Shown: positions 11,577 to 23,552, numbered from the stretch's first letter. The stretch is DNA of 64,000 bases from Rostrohypoxylon terebratum (GCA_022497145.1 MU385857.1:124001-188000), one strand, 5' to 3'. Numbers and translations are program-made. The notes: generated by a model not told the origin, from the sequence alone.

Positions 11577-12437
11577 GTGACATCTACATCGGAAGTAAGT
11601 ATTTAAGGAGAAGAGTGAGGCCGTTGGAAGGAGGTGAGTAGGTAACTCCTAGCTGTGGTTTTATTTGCGCTTGTTTTATTGTTTATCTGTTTAGCTGTTA
11701 GGAGTTAGGAGGTCTAGCATTAGGAGATCAATATAAAACCTGTTCCACGGCCTGCCAACGAAAAGTGCATCTTGTACCTATGTTGATGTGAAAACGCAAT
11801 GTCGAGTCAACCGAAATAAATAGAAAAGGGGTCCAGTATAAAATGCCTCCGTAAGTATAACAATATTCTACTACTAGCCACAAGCAAACAAAGAACTCGT
11901 TTATGTGATAAAGCTTTAAGGTCATTTCACAAAATACCTGCGACTGATGCGAGAATGCCAATCCATCGTGAGTTCATATTCATCAAGACACAGAGATCTA
12001 TCAATCATAACGAATTCCCGACCCCTCTTTTAATACCATGAGCCATGGGAACAAGCTCAAATCGTTTTCAGCCTACCGCCAGCTATATCCATCTTATGAC
12101 TCGTAAAGACCCCTAAGTATCCTTTCAATGTTTGGTGGAATGGCAACGCCTAGTAAGTCCCGTGGATTGCAGAGAGGTGCTTTTGTAATAATAGTAGGGT
12201 GATGGTGCGCCATAAACCCGGTATCAATCCGTTGGCCATACCCGCCCCGGAGGCAAAGAGAGTGGTTACGCAATTGGTATCACATGATAGGGTACCTATC
12301 TATCTATCGACTTCGAGATATTCGTCTTCGTCGAATATGTGTTCTATCACTTGGTATGCCTCCGACTTTGGGTGTGATTATCTAAACTCAATATAGGTTG
12401 ACTAAGCCGTACGAGCCAGAGTAGAGTAAAATCGCGC
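11577..12437. other. Intergenic, no gene seen
   Basis: 3' flank shared by the GC-rich gene (+) and the RING ligase (-). It is AT-rich and has no supported open frame. Confidence 0.6.
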
Positions 12438-13993
12438 TCAAGAACGCCGATCTCCTCGAAATTGATCTCTTATCCAATTGAATGGACCACCACCAGAAGT
12501 GCCTCTAGTATCACGAGCTCGATCACTCTGTGCTGAATGACGACTAGGGGAAGGATCTCTAGCCCTAGTAAATTGCGACGGTGCAGGGTATGGGGGAGAG
12601 TTCGAGTCCCGCCGAGTCGGCTGTTGTCGGGTAGAAAAGCTACCTAAGTCAGATCGGACGCGACCTGGGGGTATTGGTACAGATCTTCTATAGTGAGATG
12701 ACATGCCAGCAAGGCCCGATGGGCCAGGCTGCGTAGATGGGGCAGCCTCAGTGGGACGACCAGAAGTCTCGCCGTCAATAGGCGCCCGACAGATAGGACA
12801 GGTATTGTGTTGCTTTAACCATAAGGTGACGCATTGTTCGTGAAACCAGTGCCTACATGGCAACACGACTGCCTCGTCACCAGCAGTCATCTCGTCAATG
12901 CAGATCGTACATTCACCCTTCATCTCAGGTCCTAGCATTGCCCCATCTAGCTTCTTTCTTGGCAGTGCTGCAATAGACTCATCTGAAGCAGGCGCTGGGG
13001 CGTTAGACTGGGGGTTTGAGTCCATTAAGTTTGTGATAATACGGTCCAGTGCCTCTTGCGAATAAACAGCGTCGCCATGGACCATGTGAGGGCTTATGAG
13101 GCTTGCTATTAGTTGGCTCAAGGCTAAAGAAAAATCCTGTTGACGACCATTGCCATTGCCATCGCCGCCATTTTGGTTTGTAGAACTGGAACCATCACGA
13201 GCCACCTGAGGGGGACCCATATCTCCTCCCATGATGTCCCCAAAAATTCTGTATTGCGTGTTAGTAAGGGTGGGCCACGATTAATAGAAAACTCGAAATA
13301 GTATCCAGATATCAAAAAGCAAAAGAGTAGGTCATACCTTCGAAAAGGGTCATCACGACCCATGGCAGGTCCCTGGTTAGGGTCAAGGCGGGTTCGTCCA
13401 GTACTGCTAATAGTAATACTGCTCATGCCGCCTGTAAAACCAGGACCAGAAAACCTTTGAAAGGTAACTCGTTGAGGCGGGCTAGAGAATAAGGTGTCTG
13501 GGCCAGATCGCATGGTAGGTCCTCCTATGTCTCCTAATAATTCAGTGAATCTACGAATTATCTGGTCGGTATTCTCGGGAGCAGCACGCGGGGTATTCCC
13601 TGTATTTTGACGCTCGGGCGATCGGTAGATAGTTCGACGGCCGAAGAAACCACCAGGGCCATGCAATTCAAAGTCATCATCGTCTTCATTGTCGGAGTCG
13701 AAGTTAGAGTGATGATGGTGGTGGCGTCGCATATGGTCTAATTCTGGCGATGAAAAACCATCGTGAAAATCCCGAGGGTCGTTATTGACATCAACCTAAT
13801 TACTTGTAAGCATGTTGCTAAAGTAAAGACTAGCTCAAGACAAGCAACGCACTATTTCTATGATATCCTCACGGCACCTAGGGCAAGCTACGGAACCCGG
13901 GTAGTCATCCTGGTACCACTCATTCCGGCAATTATGGCAATATACTACTTCTCGGCCGAGGGTCGCGTCGAGATGGGTGTTTCTAGACGCCAT
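12438..13993 (-). CDS. RING-H2 E3 ubiquitin ligase, RNF115/RNF126-like
   Basis: Cytosolic E3 ubiquitin ligase. Three exons, 13993-13853, 13795-13338 and 13248-12438, give 469 residues in frame. The 47-residue first exon is a zinc-ribbon with YCHNC and CPRC pairs, as at the N-terminus of RNF115/RNF126-type ligases, where it binds ubiquitin or substrates. The middle is low complexity, with a His run, an acidic patch and Gly/Ser-rich text. The RING-H2 domain at about residues 312-352 has CTIC, CRHWFHEQC, the E2-contact Trp and CPIC, so all eight zinc ligands are present. The C-terminal tail is Ser/Pro/Arg-rich and ends in a basic RDQFRGDRRS segment. The first exon is easily missed, because the large frame starts inside the gene. 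Substrates are unknown. Confidence 0.9.
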
Positions 13994-15861
13994 CTGGCCC
14001 TGCCTAGACTGTCGATAGGCGGCAAGGGCAGTGAGTCCTAGGCCGATAGCTAGGCCGGCTGCTCGAAGTGCGCGTAGAGCCAGAATGTGGAATTAGGTAT
14101 GTGATGAGGGAATCGGCCGTTGGGCGAATCGGGTTGCATAAGGTGATTGTACTAAAGAGGCCGGATTAAGGTGGTTTCGCGGCTATGTGAAAAGCGACCG
14201 AAATGATGAGTGTGGTGAAGTTGATAAGGCTGACGCGGGGGTGCGATATCTGAGGTTAGAATGTATGCAGCCTCAATGTAGGGATGGCGTGAAATATCCG
14301 GCGAGGCGGATTTTGGAGGTGGTGTAAAGAGGTAGGCTCGCGACAACTGGTAGGTATCAATCAGCAAGAGGTCTACAGATAGACAAGTAATAGTCCTAAA
14401 TTACACGGTGGTAGCATTTTACAGCTCCGTATGTGGACTGTGAGACTGAGACTGTGAGACTGTGAGACTGTGTGCGTACCTTGCAATACGGGGCTAATTA
14501 CGACGACGGGACGGGACGGGATCCGTATTGATCGTATTAATCGTATTGATAGGTTGATTTGTATTGGTTGTGTGGGAGGGAAGAGGGAAGAGTTGAGGAT
14601 ACCTGTACTGAATAGGTAGTAGTAATAGGTAGTAGGTAGCAGGTAGTAGGTAGTAAGGTAGTAGGGAGTTAGGTGTTGGAAGTATTGGATATTCGCCAAA
14701 AGGAACCTTGGGAAGTTCGGCGAACTGGCGAATGATGATTGAGATCGGAATCTAATGGAACCTTAAGAAGTTCTGAGATCCCGCAGTCCATATGGTATGT
14801 GTATATGTAAGGTACACCCGTACCCAACTTCAGATTTACTATCGAGCTTCTATAAGGTAAGCTACTCGAGATTCATTTTAAAGTCGAGATAGTTGGGATG
14901 TTAATCTCTATGTAGAAGATTGAGGGTTTCAAGGTTGAGAATTCTTAAATACTGTGCATGCATATGCATAGTGAAGATAAAAAAAAAGATAAAAAAAAAA
15001 GCTTCGAAGGTTTCTTTGTAGTTTGATCGTGTTTGTCATCAAGTGATATGATGCGCATTTATTCAGTTTCTAACTTTCTACGTGTAAAAGGCAGGGACGT
15101 CAAAGTTAGGTGACTCGTCCCCCAGTGTGCTTTCGTCATTTTCACCTTTTGTAAGCTACTACGTACATACTTGAAGCAAGAACAGGGGGGTCTCTCTTAA
15201 ACCGCGGGGCAATTACATCCATCCATGGACAAATTATGTACTACGTAGTAGTACTACAGTACTAGCAGTTCCACAGGTGCCACCTTTTATGTACATTTGT
15301 TACATAAGAATCGTGGCGCATAGGTATCAGCTGAAGAGAGGATTCAGGTGGATCCAGCACTGAGTATCTAATACAGTGTAAAAACTTGGGATCCATGGAT
15401 CGCTATTGTTCATTTTTGTACTTTATGATCATTAAATTAGGAGCCTAGCACAGTCATGTTACCAGACAGCCAGATAAAATATAGCCGTGGCATTATTACT
15501 CATGACACGCACTACAATACATGCGAAGTCATCAAATCACCCTCGTCTCAGTGGATGAATGTTGCATTCCTACCTAGAGTAGAACCGAATAACTTCTAGT
15601 ATGATTGCACTGATGGTATTCACGCCGAGACCTGGCGGTACCATCCATAATTCTGAGCCCGTGCTTCCGTGCAACCGATCCATTGTGTTAACCGTCCGAG
15701 AACACATCGGATACTCTCATCGTAGTAGGTAAATGATGAATGTTCCCCCGAGGCTAACTGGTGCGAGGTTATCGTTCTCATTCGACCTGAGGCCATCCGA
15801 AACCTCCCACGGTCCTTGGCCTGGCGCGGTACTTCCTTTCTAAAACTTGACGTGCTCCTCT
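13994..15861. other. 1.9-kb intergenic region
   Basis: Promoter side of the RING gene and 3' flank of FIS1. It carries a TGTGAGAC-type repeat (about 14438-14472), a GTAGTAG/TAGGTAG tract (14618-14672), two A-runs near 14980-15000 and an imperfect palindrome around CTACGTAG at 15238-15265. No gene is supported. Confidence 0.55.
14618..14672. repeat. TAGGTAGTA tandem tract
   Basis: Imperfect repeats of TAGGTAGTA and AGGTAGCAGG units. This is the longest example here of the TAGGTA word that recurs across the intergenic DNA. Confidence 0.7.
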
Positions 15862-16549
15862 CTACCGCTTCTTGCCTCGGAACAGAATTCCACCAACCAC
15901 ACCGGCAGCAATAGCAACACCACTTATGATTGCAACACCCATCAGGCCCTCTTTCGTTACCTTGTCGTCGATCAACCTACGGAGGTCCGTCGCCTGGTGA
16001 TTGGCTGGTTCCTTATCCAGCAACAGATCGTTGTAGCGTCGTGCCTCTCCGAAGTTGCCGAGCTTGTAGTTTGCTAGTGCCAAATAATAGAGACATTCGC
16101 GGCGACGGTCGGGCGATACTCGAAATATTTCCGAGAGTAGACGCACTCCCAGTTGTTGGTCGCTTCGCGCGTTAGATTTGATCAGACCCTGCGACGGACA
16201 ATGAGCAAAATTATTATTATTACTGTCATCATAGTATATAACCCCTGGTGAAAGGCGCAAGGTGAGCTTACCCATGCATAGTTGAATTTTGTTTGAATGC
16301 CGGCCATCTCTCCCTCTTTTTCATATTGTGTTCGCAAAGTTTGCAACTCCGCTTCTCTCAGCGGCCTATCCGAGGAATGGGAATAATGGTTAGCTAACAT
16401 GTTGGAACGAAGGGTCTGGAGGGAAAACCACACGTTTCCGCATCGACGGCATCTAAATTATGTGGTCAGTACTTCTTTGTTCACCACTCCCGCGCCGGTT
16501 CTTAAAGTGAAACCTATGGGTTGGTATACGTACAAGGCAGTGCCGTCAT
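15862..16549 (-). CDS. FIS1: Mitochondrial fission 1 protein
   Basis: Tail-anchored adaptor of the outer mitochondrial and peroxisomal membrane, where it helps recruit dynamin-type fission machinery. Four exons: 16549-16534 (16 nt), 16452-16434 (19 nt), 16365-16272 and 16188-15862, giving 151 residues, the normal Fis1 size. The start MTALPYAVDAETPL is assembled across the two tiny exons and matches the conserved fungal N-terminus. The TPR-like core includes the family signatures QTKFNYAWGLIKS and RRRECLYYLALANYKLGN. The C-terminus is a single hydrophobic helix (GVAIISGVAIAAGVVGGILF) followed by RGKKR, the usual tail anchor with a basic end. It shares a 643-bp promoter region with SPC24 on the other strand. 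Confidence 0.96.
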
Positions 16550-17192
16550 CTCGCCGGTAACAACTGATTCTAAATTACTCAGGCTTGGGTTTTTATTTGT
16601 TATAGGTTCGTAGGTGAAGAAGCGCCGAATGAACAGATTATATTATAATCAGTAACAAAATTCTAAGTTGCTTGCCTCGTTGTGTAAACGGGCAGCGCTA
16701 AAGTAGAAGGTAAGACGACTTAAAGGAATGTTCCAGCGACGATAGAACGGTGCGGGATACGAATTGTGGCGGGAGCTTCAGTCGTCACCCGTTAATCAGT
16801 TAGTCAGTGGTTCAAATGTGGCGCCCAAATGACGCAGAGCGCTTCGAAACTTTTCAAATAACCTTGGTTGAATGTGGGTCTACGGGTACATCGCGTGCGC
16901 AAGTAATATTATGTACCAAAGTACACCGTGGGCCTCCGGAGCTTTTTCACAGTAAACCTTACATAATAAAGTTTATACGATATCTTATCAGTCGTCCCGG
17001 TGATACCCCAGTTTGTTTTGTTCACTACCACATTTAGCCGCGCCTTGATTCAACTGATTATTACCTCTTGACGAAAACCCCCCCCCAAAAAGCATTTTGA
17101 ATGATCCGATTCCCGACACCGAGATTGATAATAGCAACATATTCTTTATTTCCAAGTTATTCTTCAAGCAAATAGATCTACCCCCTATCAAA
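16550..17192. promoter_or_regulatory. Shared upstream region of FIS1 and SPC24
   Basis: 643 bp between two divergent ATGs. No gene lies within it, so it must carry the promoters of both. I did not recognise a specific factor site. Confidence 0.6.
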
Positions 17193-17905
17193 ATGTTGCT
17201 CGACGAGGATCCCGCATCTGTATGGCATTTCGTGTTATCCTGTAATTCAACTGCTAACAACTTATAGCTCATCCACCACACAATTAATAGTTTCCACATT
17301 ACGCCGGACAAACTTGCTGTTTCGCGAATTAGTGACTCACTCTCTACCCTGAAAGAAGCACGAGAGCTTCGAATCAGAGAGGCCGAATCATCCCTAAAGA
17401 GTATGACACCAATCCGCACTCTATGAAGCCAATAAGCCCTTGCTGACATGACCATCTAGAACTTGGCCGCTCCCTCAACACCCTTCAGACACAACATGAA
17501 GAGCTCACATCAGCGCACTCGTCATCCGCTCATTCATCCGAGATCTCGCGCCTCGATACACAGAAATTCCGGATTGCAAAAGCGGTGTCCGACTTAGAGA
17601 TGGAAGCAGAACGCCTATCTTCACAACAAGCCGATCTTGCCGCGCGATTGCAAGAACTCGAACTCCAAGGGTTGGATGGATCGCCAGACGATGCGGCCAA
17701 CAGAAGAGACCCGGTTGACGATGAGGTGTTACTGCGCCTGAAGGTATACCGAAGTCTGGGCATCGACCTAGAACGAGATGAGAAGGACGGCGAGTTCTCG
17801 AGAGCCATTGTGCGTAACGATCGCAAGGGCGATGTCCATGTCATAAATATGGATAAGAAGTTCTCACGTTACTTCTATGCCAACTATTTTTGGCAAACAC
17901 TCTGA
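17193..17905 (+). CDS. SPC24: Kinetochore protein Spc24
   Basis: Subunit of the NDC80 complex; with Spc25 it anchors the complex to the inner kinetochore while Ndc80-Nuf2 bind microtubules. Three exons, 17193-17219, 17268-17400 and 17460-17905, give 201 residues. The start MLLDEDPAS is a 27-nt exon; the intron after it has a GCTAAC branch site. Exon 2 opens LIHHTINSFHITPDKLAV. Residues about 45-130 form a coiled coil (SSLRKLARSLNTLQ and SDLEMEAERLSSQQADL). The C-terminal globular domain has the Spc24 signatures LRLKVYRSLGIDLE and FSRYFYANYFWQTL. Length and layout are typical. Confidence 0.94.
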
Positions 17906-18257
17906 AGTGAAAGCTAGGCAAAGCTTCTCCTGGGAAAATAGTATGAGGTCAATGTCACGGAGATTACTGCACGGTGTTAGGAGTTCTTCATTACTAGTAT
18001 ACCACTGTTTCGGTTCTTAGGGGCGACTTTTCGAAATTCAATTCGATTATGAAACACATTCGATTGCACGATGCTAGCATTTTAACCCCCTTGAACAGAC
18101 CTGATCATTGCCCATAAATTTTGACCCTAACCACACCCCTAAACAATATTATCGCCAATCGAATAATACATGATCTTCTTACAAAGCGCAGACTCCTGTC
18201 TCGTTAAACATGACAATCCGCAATCTCCCTCAGTTCATCAATTTCTCCTACGATCGA
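17906..18257. other. Convergent 3' flank
   Basis: About 350 bp between the stop codons of SPC24 (+) and the membrane protein (-). No coding sequence seen. Confidence 0.6.
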
Positions 18258-18980
18258 TTATTTCTTAGGATGTTTCCCTTCGAACATCGGAAAATACTCA
18301 TCCCTGTCGAGCTTCGTAAAGCCACGAGGTCGACTACTCGTTGGTGTTCTTGCCCTCGAGCTGTTGGGCGATGTATGGAGTCTCAGTCCTTCAGAATTGC
18401 AAGTACTTATGTTAGCACCTTTCATATAAAGGCCCAGCCCGTTCGTTCCTGACACGGCGCTTCCACTCTGTGATCTAAAATGATGCCGGCGATCCGAAAG
18501 GTCGAGTCGCGAGTTGAAATTATACCACTGATAGTCGTCAGCAGCGTCGGCATCCAAGTCCACGCTGTCTAATCTCCATCCTCCTATGCCTTCAAAATCC
18601 CTCTCGAGCCTGATGGTAGGTGTCAGGGCAAATCCATCGAGGCTATTCACGGGCGTTACTGAGCCACTGCTAGCGGCGCCTGCTGACTTACGTTGGCGGC
18701 GTTGTTGAGGTTCCGGCGAGGATGACAGGGAGTGTTCAAGTGAAGGTGGCGGGGTAATTAAAGGAACCCGTTGTGATGCTACGGAGCGAGTATGCGCGGC
18801 ATGACCGACTAATATGTAGCGTACCGTCTCTATCCCAACATCGAAATAAACAAATAATAGGCGCAAGAACAAGACCATGAAAGCTAAGATCGTTGTAAAC
18901 CCTGCGCAAAGGGCAAGTGGTAAGGCGACGAGGAAGAGGAACGGAAACACAATGATCTGGAGAGGATTGAAGAGCGCCAT
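18258..18980 (-). CDS. Two-helix membrane protein, unknown function
   Basis: 240-residue intronless protein. Residues about 7-52 are almost wholly hydrophobic (IIVFPFLFLVALPLALCAG, then ILAFMVLFLRLLFVYFDVG) and form two close transmembrane segments or a hairpin. The rest is polar and Ser/Pro/Arg-rich, probably cytosolic and disordered, with QRVPLITPPPSLEHS, a core around RLERDFEGIGGWRLDSVDLD, and a KLDRDEYFPMFEGKHPKK tail. The order suggests a conserved filamentous-fungal membrane protein, but I cannot assign a family. No cleavable signal peptide is apparent. It diverges from the TatD-type gene. Confidence 0.75.
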   Translation of the reverse strand: MALFNPLQIIVFPFLFLVALPLALCAGFTTILAFMVLFLRLLFVYFDVGIETVRYILVGHAAHTRSVASQRVPLITPPPSLEHSLSSSPEPQQRRQRKSAGAASSGSVTPVNSLDGFALTPTIRLERDFEGIGGWRLDSVDLDADAADDYQWYNFNSRLDLSDRRHHFRSQSGSAVSGTNGLGLYMKGANISTCNSEGLRLHTSPNSSRARTPTSSRPRGFTKLDRDEYFPMFEGKHPKK

Positions 18981-20343
18981 CGAAAATCACTGAGTTATCC
19001 GTCTAATATAAGATTGCTCGCATCACTTGAAATATGATAAACGAATCGACAAACCCATCGATTCACATGGTTAGTAGAGACTTGGGGCTAGCCTGACTAT
19101 TCCGGTCACACTCGCTCTTGCTGATGTTTCGGGGTGGGAAGAAAAGGATGGTTATAAATGCCGACTGATGTAATACAAGGGGAGAGGCTGAAGGCGACGC
19201 GAAAGATGTACTAAGGCATGCATCCATGGATGGAGAAACTCGAAGCTAAGGCACCCTATCCATGGTTTGGATACTGGGATGCTGGGATGGTGTTGTGTAG
19301 CAAATTGTCTCGACGTCTTGAATTTTGAAAGTTCTAACAGCTCCGCATGGTTTTCACATGTCGAGACTTAGCTAGGATAGATGTGCCGTAGTATTCCAGT
19401 ATTCACACCGGCCATTGTCAACAGCGATTGGACACTGGAAATTTCTAAGGGATTGAGGGGTTGCTGAGTGGCAAAACCTTTGTTATCGGTCAAGCACATC
19501 ACAAAATATGCAAATTCATTTTACCTAATATGAAGCAATTCATTGTAGAAAGAACTGACATCTAAGATAAGACGACAGAAATGAGAATTGGGAACCGAGA
19601 ATTGACAGTTCCTCGTTTTATAGTTCCCTAGTACTAGTAGTTAGTATCTAGGGAATAGATCGGCATTATTAGTCCGTCCTACCTTCCCGTCGGAGCCGTC
19701 CTGCCCCAGCTCAACGGAGCAGTGGAGTAAATATCATATGGATCAATTGCATTAGCTAGTAGTACAACTATTCAGAGCTTCTGAGGGGAAAGGACGATAA
19801 ACCTCTGACGTCAGGAGTACTAGGTAGGCCTTCGTCCAACTCTACACCACCTGGGCACCAATCAATCATACCGATTGGTGAGGACCACAGCAGTCTTTCC
19901 ACTTTCCAGAGGCCTACCCCAAAAAATTCGTACAGCCAAGAACAGTTAGTTGCTTACTACTATTAGAGTCTCCTCATGTGAGTCATACATAAACTCCTAT
20001 TGTCTTGTACATTGCTCGTAATTCGACTACATTCCATCACGAGCAAAGTACTTCTAGAGTACTAATTTAAAACCTAGTAGCTTCGAAACGCACTTTGGGT
20101 ATCGAAGGTAGATTGAGAGAGGTCTTCACAGCCAACCTCAAGATCGATGAGCACCGTTACCGATAAAAGTGCGCTCTGGGAGTAAAAAAAAAAAACCTTG
20201 ATTTGCTTCGATATCAATCTCAGCCTTGGGGGGTCGCTAACTAATACGACATCTTTACGCGGGTGTTCCCGCCTCTCTCGCTGCAGAAGAATCCCTGGAA
20301 ATTTTGAACTGCTGGGTGGTTCTTCGCGAGCTAATTGAACGCA
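18981..20343. other. Divergent intergenic region
   Basis: 1.36 kb between the membrane protein (-) and the TatD-like hydrolase (+). It presumably holds both promoters. A spurious minus frame at 20074-20358 overlaps the hydrolase start. There is an A-run near 20186. No gene supported. Confidence 0.55.
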
Positions 20344-21615
20344 ATGTGCCAGCACCATTCAGAGGAGGTAGCTGGAGAGCCCTCTACTTCAGGGACACCG
20401 CTATCTTATAGCAACCCCGGGGCTTCTCTCAAACCCTTCCCCTGGGATGCGGGGGTCTTTGATGCTCACTGTCACCCTACCGATACAATGGCGTCGATAG
20501 CAAGTATACCACAAATGAAAGCACGTGCTTTGACTGTGATGTCTACGAGATCCCAAGACCAGGATCTCGTGTCTGACGTAGCTTCCCGATATAAGGTCGA
20601 AGACGACAGCACAGCCGTCTCATTGCGTTCTCCTGGTGAAGGCCGTCTGATTCCTTGCTTTGGTTGGCACCCCTGGTTCTCCTACCAGATCTATGATGAT
20701 TCTTCCAATTTAACACATGACGGAACACCATCTGGCAAGATATCACATTATGATAAAATATTAGTACCGCCACCTTCCTCTAAAGATGTGTCCTTTAGCG
20801 AAGGGCTTCCAGATCCGCGACCGCTGTCCGAATTCTTGCGTGAAACCAAGTCTCGGTTGGAGAAGCATCCCATAGCTCTCGTTGGTGAAGTTGGCTTGGA
20901 CAAAGCATTTCGAATCCCTGAAAGTTGGACATCGACCGTCAAACCCAAACGCGATGAGGGACTTACTCCCGGAGGCCGAGAAGGCAGACTTTTGAGTCCT
21001 CACCGAGTACAAATGGCGCACCAGGCCGCTATTCTCCAAGCTCAGCTACGACTAGCAGGTGAGATGGGTCGTGCGGTCAGCGTTCACGGAGTTCAGGCGC
21101 ACGGTGTACTTTATGAGACCATTTCACAGCTATGGAAAGGACACGAGAAACCAGTTTTGTCAAGAAGGGATCAGAGAAGAATTGCCGAAGGCGCAGAAGA
21201 TTTTTCTAGCTCATCCGAAGACGAGATAGAGGAAGCCTTTACCAAATCTAGCGTAAGGAAAGTGAAACCTAAGAAGGGGCCAAAGCCTTATCCCCCTCGG
21301 ATCTGTGTACACTCTTTTAGTGGCCCGGCCGAGGTGGTGAAGCAGTATCTCCATCCCTCAGTGCCAGCGGATATCTTCTTCTCATTTTCAATTGCGGTAA
21401 ATTGGGCAACGGGAGGCGGAGATAAAGCCGAGGAAGCAATCCGGGCTATCCCCGATGATCGCATATTGGCGGAAAGCGACCTGCATACAGCCGGCGAGGA
21501 GATGGACCAATACCTAGAAGAAGTATGCAGAAAAATATGTCAAGTCAAAGGATGGGACCTGCGTGAGGGCGTTGAACAGCTGGGTAGGAATTGGAGGGCG
21601 TTTATATTCGGCTAG
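20344..21615 (+). CDS. TatD-family metal-dependent hydrolase, Scn1-like
   Basis: Amidohydrolase-fold protein of the TatD family, whose members are metal-dependent nucleases; fission yeast Scn1, a Cut9-interacting protein, is the closest group I recognise. Single exon, 423 residues from the ATG at 20344; the frame opens nine bases earlier with TTG, which I do not use. Metal-site motifs appear in order: FDAHCHPTDT (about residue 40), CFGWHPW, GEVGLDK (about 182), SVHGVQAHG (about 245), CVHSFSGP (about 322) and AESDLHT (about 377). An acidic Ser-rich insertion (EDFSSSSEDEIEEAF) with a basic stretch precedes the HSFSG motif and is typical of the larger fungal forms. The cellular substrate is unknown. 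Confidence 0.87.
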   Translation: MCQHHSEEVAGEPSTSGTPLSYSNPGASLKPFPWDAGVFDAHCHPTDTMASIASIPQMKARALTVMSTRSQDQDLVSDVASRYKVEDDSTAVSLRSPGEGRLIPCFGWHPWFSYQIYDDSSNLTHDGTPSGKISHYDKILVPPPSSKDVSFSEGLPDPRPLSEFLRETKSRLEKHPIALVGEVGLDKAFRIPESWTSTVKPKRDEGLTPGGREGRLLSPHRVQMAHQAAILQAQLRLAGEMGRAVSVHGVQAHGVLYETISQLWKGHEKPVLSRRDQRRIAEGAEDFSSSSEDEIEEAFTKSSVRKVKPKKGPKPYPPRICVHSFSGPAEVVKQYLHPSVPADIFFSFSIAVNWATGGGDKAEEAIRAIPDDRILAESDLHTAGEEMDQYLEEVCRKICQVKGWDLREGVEQLGRNWRAFIFG

Positions 21616-21651
21616 CGTCCACGCCCGGGGAACAAAGTTACCTACCTACGC

Positions 21652-21850
21652 TTACGACGGCGAATTAGTAGCTGCATCTTGCTTTTTGCTATCCATTTGA
21701 CAACCTCTGCAGGCAGCAGTCGACTGCTTTACCAATGGATCGATCATCTCACCATACCTCACTTGTAGCTGATCCGAACAATACCTACGAACACACCGGA
21801 CGACTTCACGCTGTAACTTGAAGAAAGTAGATCTTCCGAGATCGAATCGA
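21652..21850 (-). CDS. Possible terminal exon of a small Cys-rich protein
   Basis: A 65-codon frame ending at 21652, opened by an acceptor (TTGGCAG) at 21851. It reads RFDLGRSTFFKLQREVVRC, then RRYCSDQLQVRYGEMIDPLV and TAACRGCQMDSKKQD. The amphipathic, charged text and paired cysteines (C-x4-C, C-x2-C) look like real protein, and it sits convergent to the TatD-like gene. I could not find its first exon or an ATG; a candidate ATG near 22026 does not splice in cleanly. No family recognised. Confidence 0.3.
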
Positions 21851-23552
21851 CTGCCAATAATTCGTCATAATGGGAGAATCGGTAGAGAGGAATTGTGGTG
21901 GTAGTATGCGAGTACCCGTGATACTATTTTTTATATACGTATTCGTATGTTAGGATGTACTGGTGCTGTCTACGTATTATTAGTATGTAGCTGTAGCTGA
22001 GTATCAAAATTGCGAGAGTCGACCATAAAAGTGGAGGAGCTAGGGTATATACGGATAAGCACAGTTATTGCCCCACTCCCATGCTGCTTTCCACTAGCGT
22101 TAATTCGTTAATTCCTCTTTCCAGTCTTCTCCCAATCTTAGGAGAAGCGCTATTACCTGCAACCTTTCTAGAAGCCTTTCCCATTTGCTCCTTATTTTTC
22201 CCTGATTTCTCGCATGTTTTTCACGTCTTCCAGTCACATACTTCAGTCTTTCCAGACGCACCCACCAACCCCCCCGTATCCCCGATGCCCAGGTCGTAAT
22301 TGATTGCTACCTACAGATTACTTTACCTGACAGAACCTCGTCTTTTCTGACGGGAACACAAGCATCCATCATTTTTTTTTGACGCATCCTCCATCCACGG
22401 ACCACGGTGGCATACCGTCCCACAGGGCGAATCCTTGCTACAACTGCATAGGGCCGTCCTGTCACAGTTTTCCAACCCCCTAACCGACCGTAGTAGTTTC
22501 TTCTCTAGTCGCGGTTGGCTGGAATCTTCAAGACCTGGCGTTTCGATACCTCGATACACCTATACTTATACCTATACCTACGCCTACGCCTACACCTACC
22601 TAGGTATACCTACCTAGTAATACCTAATACCTATACGTCTAGTGTACTTACGTACATATACACGGCTCTACTACTTCCAAGGTTCATTCAGGCTCTGACC
22701 CACGGCGGGAACTGATGAGATTCGCAGATTGGCGAATTGCTATCAGCCCAAACGATCCATACATACTACACACCTGGCTAGTACGCACATACTCATACCA
22801 CACACACCGTGGCCCTGCCTCTTTATATTAGCTACCTTACTACTTGACTCATCTTTATAACAAATCCTTGGCTCTCGTCTTAGACAATTACTACATACGG
22901 CGGACGACACCGAAGGTGTCTGTTCGAGGAGGGAGAAACCTTGGTGCCTGCCTGGCGTTAGCTCCTCCTACCACCTTACCACCTACATACTTACCTAGGT
23001 ATCGGTGTAGTTTGCCTTGGTACGGTACGACAAGTACTCCCAACTATTCGGGCCTACATACGTCTACGTTTTGTCCAGGTACCTTTTAATGTACCGTGAA
23101 TGTGCTGTGCCGGTCTCTCCCTGATTAAGGTACGATACATAGACACATACACACGTACATGAAATCGTGGCGTATCTTCATCGATTTTTCGGATTGGGTG
23201 ACCTACTTCGGTACTAGGTCGACTAGCATCTGGCCATACCGATCGATTGGGAGGGAAAGGATTAGATTTTATATCCAAGGTTTAACGTTTAACGTTTAAT
23301 AAAGTGATACCGAGGTCTCGCTGTTTGGCTCGGGAGAGGTTCTCGGGGCGCATAGTTGGCACTTGATCGCCTTACCCCCTTGCTATTTTCGGACGCACCC
23401 CACAACAAACGCGCGACACACCACATTCGCTTGTGTGGTGAACAAATCTGAGCCCCAACGAGTCCCCGTCCCAGATCTGCTCCCGCCCACGTCACGCCCA
23501 CGCCGCCCAGCCCTGCCAGCTGTGCCAGCGTGGTGCCAGCCTATCGTGAGCC
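21851..23552. other. 1.7-kb intergenic region
   Basis: Upstream of the SSXT gene. It contains a TATACCTA/CGCCTA tract (22555-22625) rich in TACCTA words, a GTTTAACGTTTAACG direct repeat at 23278-23298, and a pyrimidine-rich, GC-rising leader just before 23553. No gene supported apart from the possible minus exon at its left edge. Confidence 0.55.
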
